A stretch of DNA of 64,000 nt from Tetraselmis striata (GCA_006384855.1 VCJN01002017.1:1-64000), one strand, 5' to 3'. Counted from the first letter of the stretch, positions 11,536-21,802 are shown. The notes: a model not told the origin generated them from the letters alone. Translations and numbers: made by a program.

Positions 11536-11782
11536 AGTAGTAAACATTTCAAAGGAGGAAGGGGGCGCAAGCACGTTGCCAGATAATCGTGGGCACCGGC
11601 CGCATGGCGGAGGCCGGGCGGGAGAGCAGCGAACTTCCAAGAAAATTCGGCTCGCTACCGTCGCGCGGAGGGGCGTGCGAAGGAAGGGCGGGCGGGCGGG
11701 CGGGCGGGCGGGGGGTGTGTTCCGTGCCCCCGATCGGCGCTACGCGAGAGGACTTTCTCGCACATCTTACGGGGGCGGCAGA

Positions 11783-11809
11783 GGGGGGGGGGGGGGGGGG
11801 GGGGGGGGG
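11783..11809. repeat. Poly(G) tract, 27 bases
   Basis: An uninterrupted G run next to a (GGGC)n stretch at about 11,688-11,712. It is one of many G or C homopolymers in the window. Confidence 0.85.
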
Positions 11810-11879
11810 CGGCAAGGATGTAGTATGTAGCCAGCTCCGCTCATGCCGGGGCTGCCGGGCGGGGAGCCAGCCAGCCAAG

Positions 11880-12880
11880 CATGTAGTGGCGGTATGATGG
11901 TGCGGACCAAATGCTTGCCCGGGCTGCTAAAGCAACCATGGCACAATGTGGAGCGACGGCTATGGCGTCCATCAGTTGCCTGCCCGAACCGCGGAAGGTA
12001 GCGACATGGGCACAATAAGATGCAGTGGCGGCCTATTGGCGCCGACTAGCTGCGTGCCCGGGTTGGCCGCGAAAGCGACGGGGCAAACAGTGCAATGGCG
12101 GCCCGATGGCGCAAACCAATTGCTTGCTCGGGCCGCGGGAGCGACTAGGGCATATGGTACAATGGCGGCATGATGGCGCCGACAGGCTGCGTGCCCGGGC
12201 TGCGAAGAACCGGAGCACAAGGGTGCAGTGGCGGCCCGATGGCGCCGACCAGCGGCATTCCCCGTCCGCTAGAGCAACCGGCGAACATGTGCAGTGGCGG
12301 GCCGATGGCGCCGACCAGCTGCATGTCCAAGTCGAGGGAGCAACCGGGGCACATGGTACAATGGCGGCCTGATGGCGCCGACTAGCTACATGTTCGGCAT
12401 GCTAAAGCACCCGAGGCACAAGTGCAGTGGCGGCTCGATGGTGGCGCCGACAAGCTGCGTGCACGGGCTGCGATGAACCGGAGCACAAGGGTGCAGTGGC
12501 AGCCCGATGACGCCGGCCATCTGCATGTCCGGTATGCTAAAGCAACCGGGACACATGCGCAGTGGCGGCCCGGTGGCGCCGAGAAGCTGCGTGCCCGGGC
12601 TGCGATGAACCGGAGCACAAGGGTGCATTGGTGGCCCGATGGCGCTGGCCAGCCGCGTGTCCAGGCTGCGGAAGCGACCGGGGCACAAGGATGCAGTGGC
12701 GGCCCGTTGGCGCCGCCCAGCTACGTGCCCGGGATGTTGCAAAAGCAACCTGGGTACATGGTACGGTAGTGGCCCAACGGCGCCGACCTGCTGCGTGCCC
12801 GAGCGCTGCGAAAGCTGCCGAGGCACACCGGTGCAGTGGCGGCCCGGTTGCGCCGACCAGTTGTGTGCAAGGAAGATGGG
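11880..12880. repeat. Minisatellite, about 15 units of 66-70 bp
   Basis: The core GATGGCGCCGACCAGCTGC and the linker GGGCACA-GGTGCAGTGGCGGC recur about every 66-70 bases, for example near 12,098, 12,165, 12,232, 12,300, 12,366, 12,567 and 12,634. Units differ by point changes and small indels. The period is close to a multiple of three, so long frames appear on both strands, but none looks like a conserved protein. It lies between the two copies of dispersed-repeat module 1 (11,281 and 12,887). Confidence 0.8.
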
Positions 12881-12886
12881 CACAGA

Positions 12887-12975
12887 CAACCCCCCATGCA
12901 TGGTGCTTTTAAACACACGACGAATCAGCATGCGGGGGCAGCGCTACCCGAGATAGTTGTGTCGGGACCGAGCGC
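12887..12975 (+). repeat. Dispersed repeat module 1, second copy
   Basis: Matches 11,281-11,372 (GGTG-TTTTAAA-CACACGACGAATCA...CATGCGGG-GCAGCG-TACCCG). With the first copy it brackets the minisatellite. Confidence 0.55.
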
Positions 12976-13308
12976 ACATCGCAGCTCCGGGCCCGAAAAT
13001 CGGACATTTTAACGTGCGCGTACGCGTACGCGCCCTCCAGTACCTTTGGCCGTACTGGCAGTCACCATAGTGCCCGAGCTATGTCTAGAGACCTTGTAGG
13101 TACCTCTGCCAAGCCCTTTGGGGGTACGTAGAGTACATGCGGTGTCGGGAGGCGGCTGGTGCTCAGGCGGTGGGGGCGACTTGGCGGCCGTGTACAGTCG
13201 GGATGCAACATCTGCCACTCCATGACATGTCACATCAGCTTGCATAACATCTTTGCTTACAACAGCCACGTCTCTTGCCCCCCCCCCCCCCCGTCCCGTC
13301 CGGGTACC

Positions 13309-14602
13309 ATGGGCTACAAGTCAAACAAACGGCAGTCTAAGAAAGCCGCGGCGATGCCGGTGGTGATGGAGGAGGCGGGGCGGGGGCCAGCGGCAGCGGC
13401 ATGCCGGCCGGGCCGTCGTCGCTAGCATCAGCGGCGACGACTCGTGTGTCGACCCAGCTGCAAAACCTCGAGTCAGAGGTCAAGAACCTGCTGAAGAGAG
13501 CGACGGCCTCGGAGGAGGCGGAGCGTTGCTGGAGGGAGGTTGTCAGCAGGAGCTGCGGTCCCAACTTGCGGCGGAGGAGAGGGCGCGAGTGGAGGCGGAC
13601 ATCCTGCGCCGGAAGCGCGACAAGAAGGTAGCGCGCCTAAAAGCCAAGAGACGGCTCATGTTTGAGTCAAATGGCAGCGAGGCCGAGTCAGCTGGCAGTG
13701 AGGGCAGCGGCAGTGACGAGGAGGGCGGGGGCCAAAAGCCGGGAAGGGAGCGGCCGGCAGGCATGTCCTACAAGCTGCTGGAGGCGACGACCCGAGCGAC
13801 GGTGCGCAAGTTCATCGGCCGCAAGGCCGAGCAGCTGGAGGCGTGGCTAACCCACGCAATCGGAGACGACGACAACTGGCAGTCTCTGTATGCGGAGGGC
13901 AGGCCCGGCGCACAGTTCGGAGCCCCTTCCGGCGGTGACGAAGGAGCGGAGCAGCAGCAGCAGGGCGATGTCGCCGCGCATGGAGCTGACGGGGAGGAGG
14001 CGGGCATCGTGGAGGAGGTGGACCTAGTGGGCCAGCTAGCGGATGTGCGAGCAGCGCACCCCCCCCCCCCCCCCCCCCCCGCGCGCTTTATCCTAGGCGC
14101 CCTCCCAACCAACTACCCCGAGTTGCTGGCCTCCATATTGGAGTCTAAGCAGTTTAAACATCACTTGAAAGCAGCACAGAGGCGTACCTTGCTTGCCATT
14201 AGAAAGCTGTGGGAGCACAACGCTGTGCAGGTCTACACTGAACTGAAGCTATCTCAAGATGCCTTTCAGCGTCTCATCAACCTCAGCAGCTCCAAGTGGG
14301 ACTCGAACATGGAGAAGCTGGTGCAGATGGTGCTGCCATATGGCAACTTGATGATCAAGTGGCCATCAGTGGAGGATGTGCTGAAAGAGCAAGGGGAGGA
14401 GCTAGCTGCTGTGGGGTTCAGCACTACGGAGGGCATTATATCAAGCACACTGGATTTCAAGCTGGTGCTTCAGCAACGTGCCAGGCTACTGCTGAAAGAG
14501 GGGCTCATCAAACCCGGGGAGTCTCTCAGCATCTAGCTAGTTGCTGATGCCACAGGAATCTTCAATGCCACAAGGACTAATGGCACAATTGTGGTGCTGA
14601 AG
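13309..14602 (+). pseudogene. Unidentified coiled-coil gene, probably from a DNA transposon (broken)
   Basis: An ATG at 13,309 (MGYKSNKRQSKK) opens a basic N-terminus. Reading then passes through two other frames: a coiled coil (LESEVKNLLKRATASEEAER), then QLAAEERARVEADILRRKRDKK, an acidic Ser/Glu stretch, and a long helical region to 14,533. A TAG at 14,534-14,536 is followed in the same frame by LVADATGIFNATRTNGTIVVLK, which ends at a GTATGC donor at 14,603. The DATGIF segment looks like a strand-turn motif of transposase-like proteins in algae, but I cannot name the family. A polyC run (about 14,059-14,080) is read as proline. Two frame changes and one stop make it a pseudogene unless introns are hidden. 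Confidence 0.4.
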
Positions 14603-14934
14603 GTATGCTGCAACTATATTTTGATGTCATTCATAGTCATGGTGTTTACACAACATGTCACTAAAAGGGATGGTGATGTTATGGCTGCTTAGATTGTCTG
14701 GGCACTGGGCATGTGGCTACGGTAAAGCGAGAGGAGCATGAGCAGACACATGCCAGCATGAAGCGCAAGTTCCCAAAAGCACACCTTTAACACATCCCGT
14801 GCGGCAAAGAAATAGGTTGGAAATGTAATTGCAACATGCTGGCATCCTCCCGCAATGCCGCCTATGCCTGCTGGTGACTATCAGCGACGCCACCTTTTCC
14901 CCGGCTAACTTCCTAAACTGCCCCAGAAAATCTG

Positions 14935-15960
14935 TCACACATGCATCATAATCATACACCCCCCAGCTGGTAGCGGCACCTCAGACATGTCCGTGGCTAT
15001 TTTAACGACAACTGCCTTATCCTGCCCATTGAACATGGGATCGCGGCTGGGGGAATAGTTGCCGTTGGTAGCCAGCCTCTCACGCCCACCTGGCACAACG
15101 AGCATCCGAAGACGCTCATTCCGCTTGGCAAGGTAGTCCTGCTCCAACGCCCTCCTCTCTTGTTGCGCCGCCCGCTTAGCACAAGCCTTAGCTTGCTTCT
15201 CCAGGCACGCCGCGTGATCCCCGTATGTCACGAAGCCGGCCACAGCCTTCGCCAGCGCCGGGTGCTGATACCTTCTGGCAGTGACTGGGTAGTAGTTAAT
15301 GTGCCCGTGCTGACCCCAACCTGGCCTCGGGGCGGGCTCAGGAAAGCCCCACGTGCCAGGCTGTTGGATGAGCTGCTCCACGTTTGGCAGCTGCAGCTTA
15401 TCCCATTATATCTCCGGCTCCTCCAGCACCGACTGTTGGCTAGAACTTGTACCGCACATACTCGCGCTGGTCACACACCCATGAGGGGATGAGGGGGTAC
15501 CTTGTCACCTTCGTCTGCTGAAACGGAGCTCCATCGCGCGCATTGTTAGTAAGACGTAGCCACGCACGAGGCGGCCGACTCCATGCTTCTCGCTGTCGCC
15601 GCGCCCGCAGTACTTGACCGAGGGATACTCCCGGTCCCACGCCTCCAGGCTCGGCTCCCGACACTTCTTGACGATGTCGTTGACCCAACCGGCAAGCAGC
15701 GCCGAGGGGAAGCCGCATCAAAGCGTGAAGGACTTGGCGGCATTCGAGAGCCGCCAGTCCCGGCCGAGCTCATTCCACGCGGCCAATTGGAACTACGCCT
15801 CTCTCGTTGCCCGCTCCACGACCGCCACCGGGACCATGAGAGGGCCGAAGCAGGCTGTGCAGGCGGTGTTCTTGTAGCGCTGCGGCTCCGAGGTGTAGCT
15901 AGGCATTTTCGAAGCACTACACCGGGCACTCTGGGCACTCGCCCTCTAGGACGCGGCTCC
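14935..15960 (-). pseudogene. Unidentified minus-strand transposon-type gene (broken)
   Basis: Pieces with coherent protein character read leftward from about 15,960. They include a C-x2-C start (TACTACFGPLMVPVAVVERATREA), FQLAAWNELGRDWRLSNAAKSFTL, GFPSALLAGWVNDIVKKCREPSLEAWDREYPSVKYCG and LTNNARDGAPFQQTKVTRYPLIPSWVCDQREY. A last piece is WDKLQLPNVEQLIQQPGTWG with a Lys/Arg-rich helix after it. The frame is interrupted by TAG (15,793-15,795), one TGA, TAA (15,406-15,408) and frame shifts. It faces the plus-strand relic at 13.3-14.6 kb and may belong to the same element. No family assigned. Confidence 0.35.
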
Positions 15961-15977
15961 GCCATGCATTTGCCCAC

Positions 15978-16487
15978 CCTACGTGACGGTCGGGCGGCAC
16001 ATGTGCAACAGAGGGGCAGTGAGGAGATGGCTTATAACTTCTTTGACATGGAAAAACTCGACAAACCCCCGTGTGCGTTCATGCAGCTGGTCCTAAGGAA
16101 CACGATGGGCGAAAAACGGCCACGCGAACGGGGATGGCGTTGGAGGCGTGTCCATCCCCGTGGCATCGAGTGGGTGAGTAAGTGGGTGCGTGGTTGCGAG
16201 CCACACCCAACCCGAACCCACCTGGAGCTGCCGGTCTCGCAGGCAGATGGGGCGCCCTCGGCGCCCATGCTCCCACCTACAAGTCGGTCAACGCTATGCG
16301 TGCACTACCCTGGAAGGGCGCTGGTCGAGAGCGGGTAGCTGGTGCGCACGGTGGGCCGGGCCAGGATGGTCCTGCAATGGGTGAGGCGAGTGGGCGGGAC
16401 GTCCCGCTGATGCGGCTTTTTACACTCGTGCGTGTCTTGCGCGCGCGCGATATTATAATGTCCGCGCGTATTATAGCGGAAATATGA
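15978..16487. other. Gene-free stretch
   Basis: No supported gene; GC-rich single-copy-looking sequence ending at the dispersed repeat at 16,488. Confidence 0.35.
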
Positions 16488-16665
16488 TGTGCGCGGGGTG
16501 CTGCCGTACGGGCGTACGGCAACTTCCGTCGGACGATGAAATTGCCAAGGGTTTGTGCAACTCCTCGGGCGGTACGGGCAGCGCACGACAAAATAGCACC
16601 GTAATGGTGTCTTACAAAGCCTGCTTAATGGACAAGGGAAGAGGAAATTCTAACTTCTAGTCCCC
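16488..16665 (+). repeat. Dispersed repeat module 2, second copy
   Basis: Matches 11,360-11,535 over about 175 bases (GGGCGTACG-CAACTTCCG, CGGACGATGAAATT, GGCGGTACGGGCAG, AAGGGAAGAGGAAA). Confidence 0.6.
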
Positions 16666-16779
16666 CGTCCGGATATGTTGTATGGCATGTATACAACACG
16701 AGTATACAAACGTGTCGCATAAGCATCATGAACATATTTTATATTACATGCTGCTAATACTACTTGCGCCCCGCTCCTA

Positions 16780-17510
16780 TAAGAGTCGCGTCGCCCTCTA
16801 AGATGCTGATGTAGCTCGTTGAACCATCATCACACCAGCACCGGTTCCGGCCAAGGCACATCGGAGCAGCAACCAACAGCCGGCAGCCGACCGGGGAAGC
16901 AAAGTCTTGCTGTAGTGTCGGGTTTGGCAACATGGGTTGACCGCATGCGGGGAGGGTGGACCCCGCGTACGCCGCAAGCTCTGGGGTGGTCAGGTGGCGG
17001 TGGCAGCTCCAGCACGCGATGCCCTTGCGCCTCTTGCTCGGAATGCACAGAGGTATGTCACACTCCGGGAACGTGTGCGAGGTCCATCCCACCTTGTCGT
17101 CGTTAACACGGCACATATTGCATCGGTCGGACGTGGTGGCGTTGCCGTTGCCGGGGCGTTTGCCGACGGAGGTGCATGATGCTATGAGGCCACGGGGGCG
17201 GCTCGGTGGATGTTGTCGTCCCACGTGGTGCGGAATGTGTTGTGTGTGACAGACTCCATGACTTCACCAAACTGCATGGCTGGTCCTATGTTGGCATAAT
17301 AGGCAGGGTGCGTGCGCTTGATACGGCCCACGACGGGCGGCCACACGGCTCTTGAGCTGGATAGTTTGTCTCTTGGTGAATCGGTGGGTTGGGAATGGTG
17401 ATGGCCGCATTGCACTGACCGATCTGCCGACCCGACCGGTCCCGGACCAACTTAGTTATCCTATTTGGGGGCCTCTGGACATCTTCTGACGCCCTGGTAG
17501 TCATCATGAA
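16780..17510 (-). pseudogene. PiggyBac-like C-terminal zinc-finger fragment
   Basis: The clearest part is at about 16,950-17,150 on the minus strand: RCNMCRVNDDKVGWTSH, then CDIPLCIPSKRR, then CWSCHRH. This spacing of Cys and His pairs resembles the cysteine-rich domain at the C-terminus of PiggyBac transposases, which binds the element ends. Pieces upstream on the same strand (17,230-17,500, RASEDVQRPPNRITKLVRDRSG) look like the region before the finger but lie in other frames. No catalytic DDD core is present. The minus-strand order fits a truncated, decayed copy. A different zinc-finger protein remains possible. Confidence 0.4.
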
Positions 17511-17995
17511 ATTTCTGTTTATAGTATGCGGTTTTGGACCCCTACTTTCTGTAGTATTTAGAACCTTTTTTAGTTATGTACAACACTCTTGGACGAGGCA
17601 CTATTAATCCTTAGCAAAAACCCCGCGAGGGCCGACCCCTGATATCGTGACATCAGGGGTTTTAAATGCCCCTGGATTAACCCTGGTGACATCGCCAATC
17701 CGCCAGACGCGGCGCTCGGCGGGTTCGTCGTCACGGACGAGTCATCCAGTACAAGGATCATTATTACGTCGCTACAGGTAGCGACTACGTTCCCGCTTGG
17801 GCGGCGAATATGCAGATCGATTGCATTGATGTGTTACAAAAACACAAGTAACAAAACAACCGCGAATAAAAGCAGTACAACATAGTCGCTATAGCGCCCT
17901 AGCGACTACTGAAAGATCATCAACACAGCAACACAGAGAATACAGTATGTCCATGTCATCAACACAGCAGCATAAGCCGGATTGCATTATTGGTA
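17511..17995. other. Gene-free stretch
   Basis: No gene seen. It includes a short inverted repeat around GACATCAGGGGTTTTAAATGCCCCTG (near 17,640-17,690). Near 17,960 a piece of the downstream satellite unit begins (CAGCATAAGCCGGATTGCAT). Confidence 0.4.
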
Positions 17996-19132
17996 CTGGT
18001 GTGAATTACAAATAGGGCAGTTCCCCATAATTGGAAAATCAATCAGCAAGCCGCCTAAAAGCGGCCCGCATCCCGCATAAGGCGGGATGGATGAGTGATG
18101 CGCACACGGTTTAGAGTCCGGGCCACGCGAGCACGTGTGTGTGTGGGTGATCCTCTGACGTGCTGTGCAGCTTCAGCAACGGGATGGCAGACGAATCTGC
18201 GCCGTCTGATGAGACAGCGAGCGCGCTCTCGAGCGGCCACCAAGCTCAGGACCCCGAGGAAATCTCTCGCGAGCAAGGCCTCCTGGTGAGCCCGGGTGAT
18301 GCACCGAGTGCCCCGCGATGAGAGGGCACCCCGATCCGCAGCCAAGCATGCGATACCGCGCACTGTGCGGTGCACCCCCTTGCTCACCTCACCCACTGTG
18401 CCGAAGACCATGCCCGTGTACTCCGACATATCCAGGATGTCTCGAAGAGGACCCTTCTGTCCGGCCTCTGTGTTGTGCCACGCCGCATCCCGCGCAGCCA
18501 ACCCCCGTTGTATGTCGCCCAACAGGGGGCGCTCAAACCGATCCACAGCTGTGGCCCGGGGCACTGAAGTGTACTTGACCCCGTACCGCATAGTCTTGAA
18601 CTCCAGCAGCGTGGACTTCAAGCTCCGGGGATCATAGCTCCCGGTCACGACGTTGAACGCCGGAAGGGAGAGCTCTGCGTCCGGCACTAGGTCCTTGAGT
18701 TCATCCATGGGTACGGTGTTGCCGAGAGGCACTGCCTGCTGGAACAAGTCATCCACCTCCCGCCGTACCGCGATACCTAGGTCGTGAACACAGTGATCGC
18801 GGAAGGCATCTGCGATAGCGTCGTGCTGTACACGCCAGTGAGCGTCTCCAGGCGCCGGGAGGTTCATGAGCGCGTCGCCGTATAGATCAACAATGACGGG
18901 GTTGTGCTCCGTCGAGGGCAGAATGATCTGGCACCCAACCACCGGGGCCAAGCACGGGCTAGGCAGAAAGAAGTACCCGGCAGCGACCTCCCGCAGCTCA
19001 TGCGGAGTCATGGCTGTCCGCGCGGTGGGGATGGCCACTGTCCACATGCCTGACGCCGCGTCGAGCTGGTTGAACAAGATCCGTTCCCTACATGTGGCAG
19101 GGAGAGCGCACACCTCATTTCGAAGCCGAGAG
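17996..19132 (-). mobile_element. 5'-truncated LINE (non-LTR retrotransposon), copy 2
   Basis: This element shares its 3' end with copy 1 (8655-9088) and extends further 5'. On both sides it is bounded by satellite sequence containing GGTACTGG, so it appears to have inserted into the satellite array at a GGTACTGG motif. It carries the single open frame 18,055-19,113 followed by a short 3' untranslated end. No poly(A) tail is visible. Confidence 0.55.
18055..19113 (-). CDS. C-terminal part of a LINE polyprotein with nuclease-like domain (partial)
   Basis: The uninterrupted frame of 352 codons starts at a GTG, not ATG, so it is the 3' part of a longer ORF. The pattern MWTVAIPT...TPHELREVAAG, then VDLYGDAL and HWRVQHDAIADAF, is like the region after the reverse transcriptase in several algal and protist LINE proteins. 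Further on, DAELSLPAF followed by LLEFKTMRYG fits a D...E-x-K core of a PD-(D/E)xK nuclease, which would cut the target DNA. A basic Arg-rich C-terminus (RARCLIRRRRF) could bind nucleic acid. Reverse transcriptase itself is missing. The family assignment is from remembered patterns, so it is an inference. Confidence 0.5.
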   Translation of the reverse strand: MCALPATCRERILFNQLDAASGMWTVAIPTARTAMTPHELREVAAGYFFLPSPCLAPVVGCQIILPSTEHNPVIVDLYGDALMNLPAPGDAHWRVQHDAIADAFRDHCVHDLGIAVRREVDDLFQQAVPLGNTVPMDELKDLVPDAELSLPAFNVVTGSYDPRSLKSTLLEFKTMRYGVKYTSVPRATAVDRFERPLLGDIQRGLAARDAAWHNTEAGQKGPLRDILDMSEYTGMVFGTVGEVSKGVHRTVRGIACLAADRGALSSRGTRCITRAHQEALLARDFLGVLSLVAARERARCLIRRRRFVCHPVAEAAQHVRGSPTHTRARVARTLNRVRITHPSRLMRDAGRF

Positions 19133-19618
19133 TTGGTACTGGTACTGGTACCAGTACCGGTACATACCCGTACATGACACAGTGGTCTACCATGATCGGC
19201 GGTATCGGCGCGGTACTACGTGCTGGTACGGCTTTACGGCAGCACCAGTCTTATAGCCCGAGTGCAGGGCACGTGCGTGGGCCCCTGACGAGGGGCAGCC
19301 GAGTGGGAGGGGCAGGAGGATGCGGTGAGGTTAAAGGAAGTGTGTTGCGTCCGCAGTGCCCGCGCCGCCATGTAGCGGCGCGCGCGCCTGGCGGGCGCCC
19401 TGGATACTGCTGTCGCTGCGCTAGTAGTACTGTACTATAACAGCCCCTCTCAAGCATAGGCCGGTCATACAGTTGACTAGTGCCCATGCTTGTCTAAGCA
19501 GCAGGGTGTGAGTAGGTTCTGGCATGGCTTTGATGATGGGCACCATTGAGCATGCTGATGTCACCGGACTGAGAGCGCCGGTTGCTGGTTTCAGTTGCTC
19601 AGTCGGAGTCTGAGTAGA

Positions 19619-20527
19619 CTACGAGGCGAGCCCCCCCCGGTTCAGTGGCCCCGTAGGTGATGCCCAGGCCAGGGGTGCCTTTGAGATGGCAGAGCACGCA
19701 TGAGGTGGCAGGGTCTTCTGCGGGGCAGACTGATACCTTCTGAGCACGCTGATAGCGAAGGCGAGGTCCAGTCCGGTGCACATCGTGACGAAGTTGACAG
19801 AGCCCAGGAAACCAGCACCGATACGGTTCATAGTCCTCTCGGGAGAGCGGGGCCTTGTCGGTGGCGGTGGCGCTGGCGAGATGGCGGCGACTGAAGGGAT
19901 GGCTGGGTGCTGGATAGCGGCAAGTGCTGAGGTGGTTGCGGCAGATACGGGCTCCGGATGCGCGGGGGCGGCAGGCGGCGGAGGCACGAGCTCCGGCTGC
20001 GCGGGGCGGCAGGCGGCGGAGGCACGGGCTCCGGCTGCACGGGGGCGGCAGGCGGCAGAGGCACTGGCTCCGGCTGCACGGGGGCGGCAGGCGGCAGAGG
20101 CACTGGCTCCGGCTGCACGCACGGGGGCGGCAGGCGGCGGAGGCGCGGGCTCCGGCTGCGCCGTTTGGTGCTGGAGAGAGAGCCGGGGCAGGTCATGTGC
20201 CTGCAGAACCGCGCGGGCGGCGGCCGTGGCAGCATCGTGCGCGATGTCTCGCATCAGTGCGAGCAGCTGAGACTTCAGTTCGGCTGAGGCAGCTTGCTGC
20301 ATTTGCACGGCGTGTTGGACCGCTGCAGAGCTGACTTGTCCCCAGGAGGTAGGGGATAGGGGGCCAAAGGGTTGGCCAAGTGCGGGCCATTGGTCGGAGG
20401 ATCCGCCGGCGCCTGGCGGCGGCGGGGCAGGCATGAGGTTGGACATACAAACGCTCACGGAGAAACCGGGCGACATGGCCAGGAGAGCGCGCCGTGCAAG
20501 CGGGCGCGGCGCATCGAGACGGAGCAC
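19619..20527 (-). CDS. Gag-like Pro-rich protein of the TRIM-like element (fossil)
   Basis: The first ATG in good position gives MSNLMPAPPPPGAGG. An Ala/Gln-rich helical region follows (SSAAVQHAVQMQQAASAELKSQLLAL), then tandem Pro-rich repeats of the type QPEPVPLPPAAP. A C-terminal part ends near 19,619. No zinc knuckle is seen. It lies between the two LTRs in the sense of the element. A particle-forming role is inferred from position only. Confidence 0.4.
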   Translation of the reverse strand: MLRLDAPRPLARRALLAMSPGFSVSVCMSNLMPAPPPPGAGGSSDQWPALGQPFGPLSPTSWGQVSSAAVQHAVQMQQAASAELKSQLLALMRDIAHDAATAAARAVLQAHDLPRLSLQHQTAQPEPAPPPPAAPVRAAGASASAACRPRAAGASASAACRPRAAGARASAACRPAQPELVPPPPAAPAHPEPVSAATTSALAAIQHPAIPSVAAISPAPPPPTRPRSPERTMNRIGAGFLGSVNFVTMCTGLDLAFAISVLRRYQSAPQKTLPPHACSAISKAPLAWASPTGPLNRGGLAS

Positions 20528-20557
20528 ACAGCGGGAAGCGACGCTGTGAGGCTAGGA

Positions 20558-20570
20558 GGGCACCATAACC
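20558..20570 (-). promoter_or_regulatory. Primer-binding site variant next to the 5' LTR
   Basis: The minus strand reads GGTTATGGTGCCC directly after the LTR. It is the initiator-tRNA-Met anticodon-arm complement seen at 2602 and 26,255 with one extra T. Confidence 0.5.
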
Positions 20571-21330
20571 TCTTATAGCCCTGGTGCAGGGCACGTGCGT
20601 GGGCCCCTGACGAGGGGCAGCCGAGTGGGAGGGGCAGGAGGATGCGGTGATAGTTCTACTGTACTATAACAACCAGAATTAATGTAATTCTGCATTCTGT
20701 AATTTACGGCAGCACCAGAATTAGCGCAAATATATAATGCAACACAACACAGCCGCCATGCTACAATTAATATAAATTATTGGGCGGGATGATCAGTTCA
20801 CAGCAACATAAGCCGGATTGCATTAGTGGTACTGGTACCAGTACCGGTACCCGTACATGACACAGTAGTCTACCATGATCGGCGGTATCGGCGCGGTACT
20901 CCGTGCTGGTACGGCTTTACGGCAGCACCAGAATTAATGTAATTCCTGCATTCTGTAATTTACGGCAGCACCAGAATTAGCGCAAATATATAGCGACTAA
21001 TGCAACACAACACAGCCGCCATGCTACAATTATAAATTATTGGGCGGGATGATCAGCTCAAAGCAGCATAAGCCGGATTGCATTATTGGTACTGGTACCC
21101 GTACATGACACAGTAGTCGTCTACCGCCATGATCGGTATCGGCGCGGTACTACGTAGTACTGGTACGGCTTTACGGCAGCACCAGAATTAATGTAATTCT
21201 GCATTCTGTAATTTACGGCAGCACCAGAATTAACGCAAATAAATAGTCGCTAATGCAACACAACACAGCCGCCATGCTACAATTAATATAAATTATTGGG
21301 CGGGATGATCAGTTCACAGGTACTGGTACC

Positions 21331-21364
21331 GGTGATACCCGGGTACCAGTACCCGGGTATCACC
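21331..21364. repeat. 34-bp near-perfect palindrome
   Basis: GGTGATACCCGGGTAC and its exact complement are separated by CA. The stem extends one base pair further outward. It sits at the end of the satellite array in the GTAC-rich part of a broken unit. Confidence 0.8.
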
Positions 21365-21802
21365 GCGGGAGGATCAGTTCACAACGTGGTTTCCAGGACG
21401 CCGCCGTCGCGACCATGCTCCACAGAAAGTTTAAAGCCCTGATGTAAACAATCTCCAGAGAAAGAAGAAACGCTACTAAGTCGCTACTGTCGTAGTATTT
21501 TTGTATTTTATAATGCTTCAACTACGGCGGTAGTCTGGTGGTGGCGTTTCAGCATATGACACATTAACGACGATATTTAAGCCCGTATTCGAATAGATTA
21601 CAGATCGCAGATTCATCATCTGAGACCCGGGATCTGTGATTAATACTATCTGTATTCGAATAAATGAAATATAAATGGTCACAGATCGCAGATGAGCAAT
21701 TAGCAAAGCAGGGGGCTCGCAGTTATGCCAAAAAGATGTCAGACGTATTACAACTTTTTGCTGAGGCCCCATAGCACCCACGAAAGGGTTGGGAAGGATG
21801 GG

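Larger units (their letters stand above)
19249..20671 (-). mobile_element. Non-autonomous LTR retroelement (TRIM-like, Copia-type primer site)
   Basis: LTRs lie at 19,249-19,442 and 20,571-20,671. Both end in TATAACA and start TCTTATAGCCC in plus orientation; one is about 90 bases shorter in its middle. The target ACCAG is duplicated at 19,244-19,248 and 20,672-20,676, inside the GCACCAGAATT box of the satellite. On the minus strand a primer site (20,558-20,570) abuts the 5' LTR and a purine tract GAGAGGGGC abuts the 3' LTR. It has a Gag-like frame but no pol. It is complete as a non-autonomous element. The shared parts of the LTRs differ at only a few positions, so it is fairly young and younger than the satellite. 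Confidence 0.75.
19133..21381 (+). repeat. Satellite array, units of about 235-270 bp, interrupted by an LTR element
   Basis: Leaving out the insertion at 19,249-20,671, three units can be laid side by side (starting about 19,133, 20,827 and 21,086) plus a short fourth piece at 21,320. Each unit contains, in order, alternating GGTACTGGTACC/GTACCGGTAC motifs, CGTACATGACACAGT, GATCGG-ATCGGCGCGGTACT, two GGCAGCACCAGAATTA boxes, CAACACAACACAGCCGCCATG, and TTATTGGGCGGGATGATCAG. Units are about 90-95% alike. A detached piece of the unit precedes the LINE at about 17,966. No coding frame. Confidence 0.8.

Noticed and set aside
11946-12931. Several overlapping repeat-protein frames on both strands at 12 kb
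   Set aside because: The frames arise because the minisatellite period is near a multiple of three. All six frames look equally open and none has conserved character.
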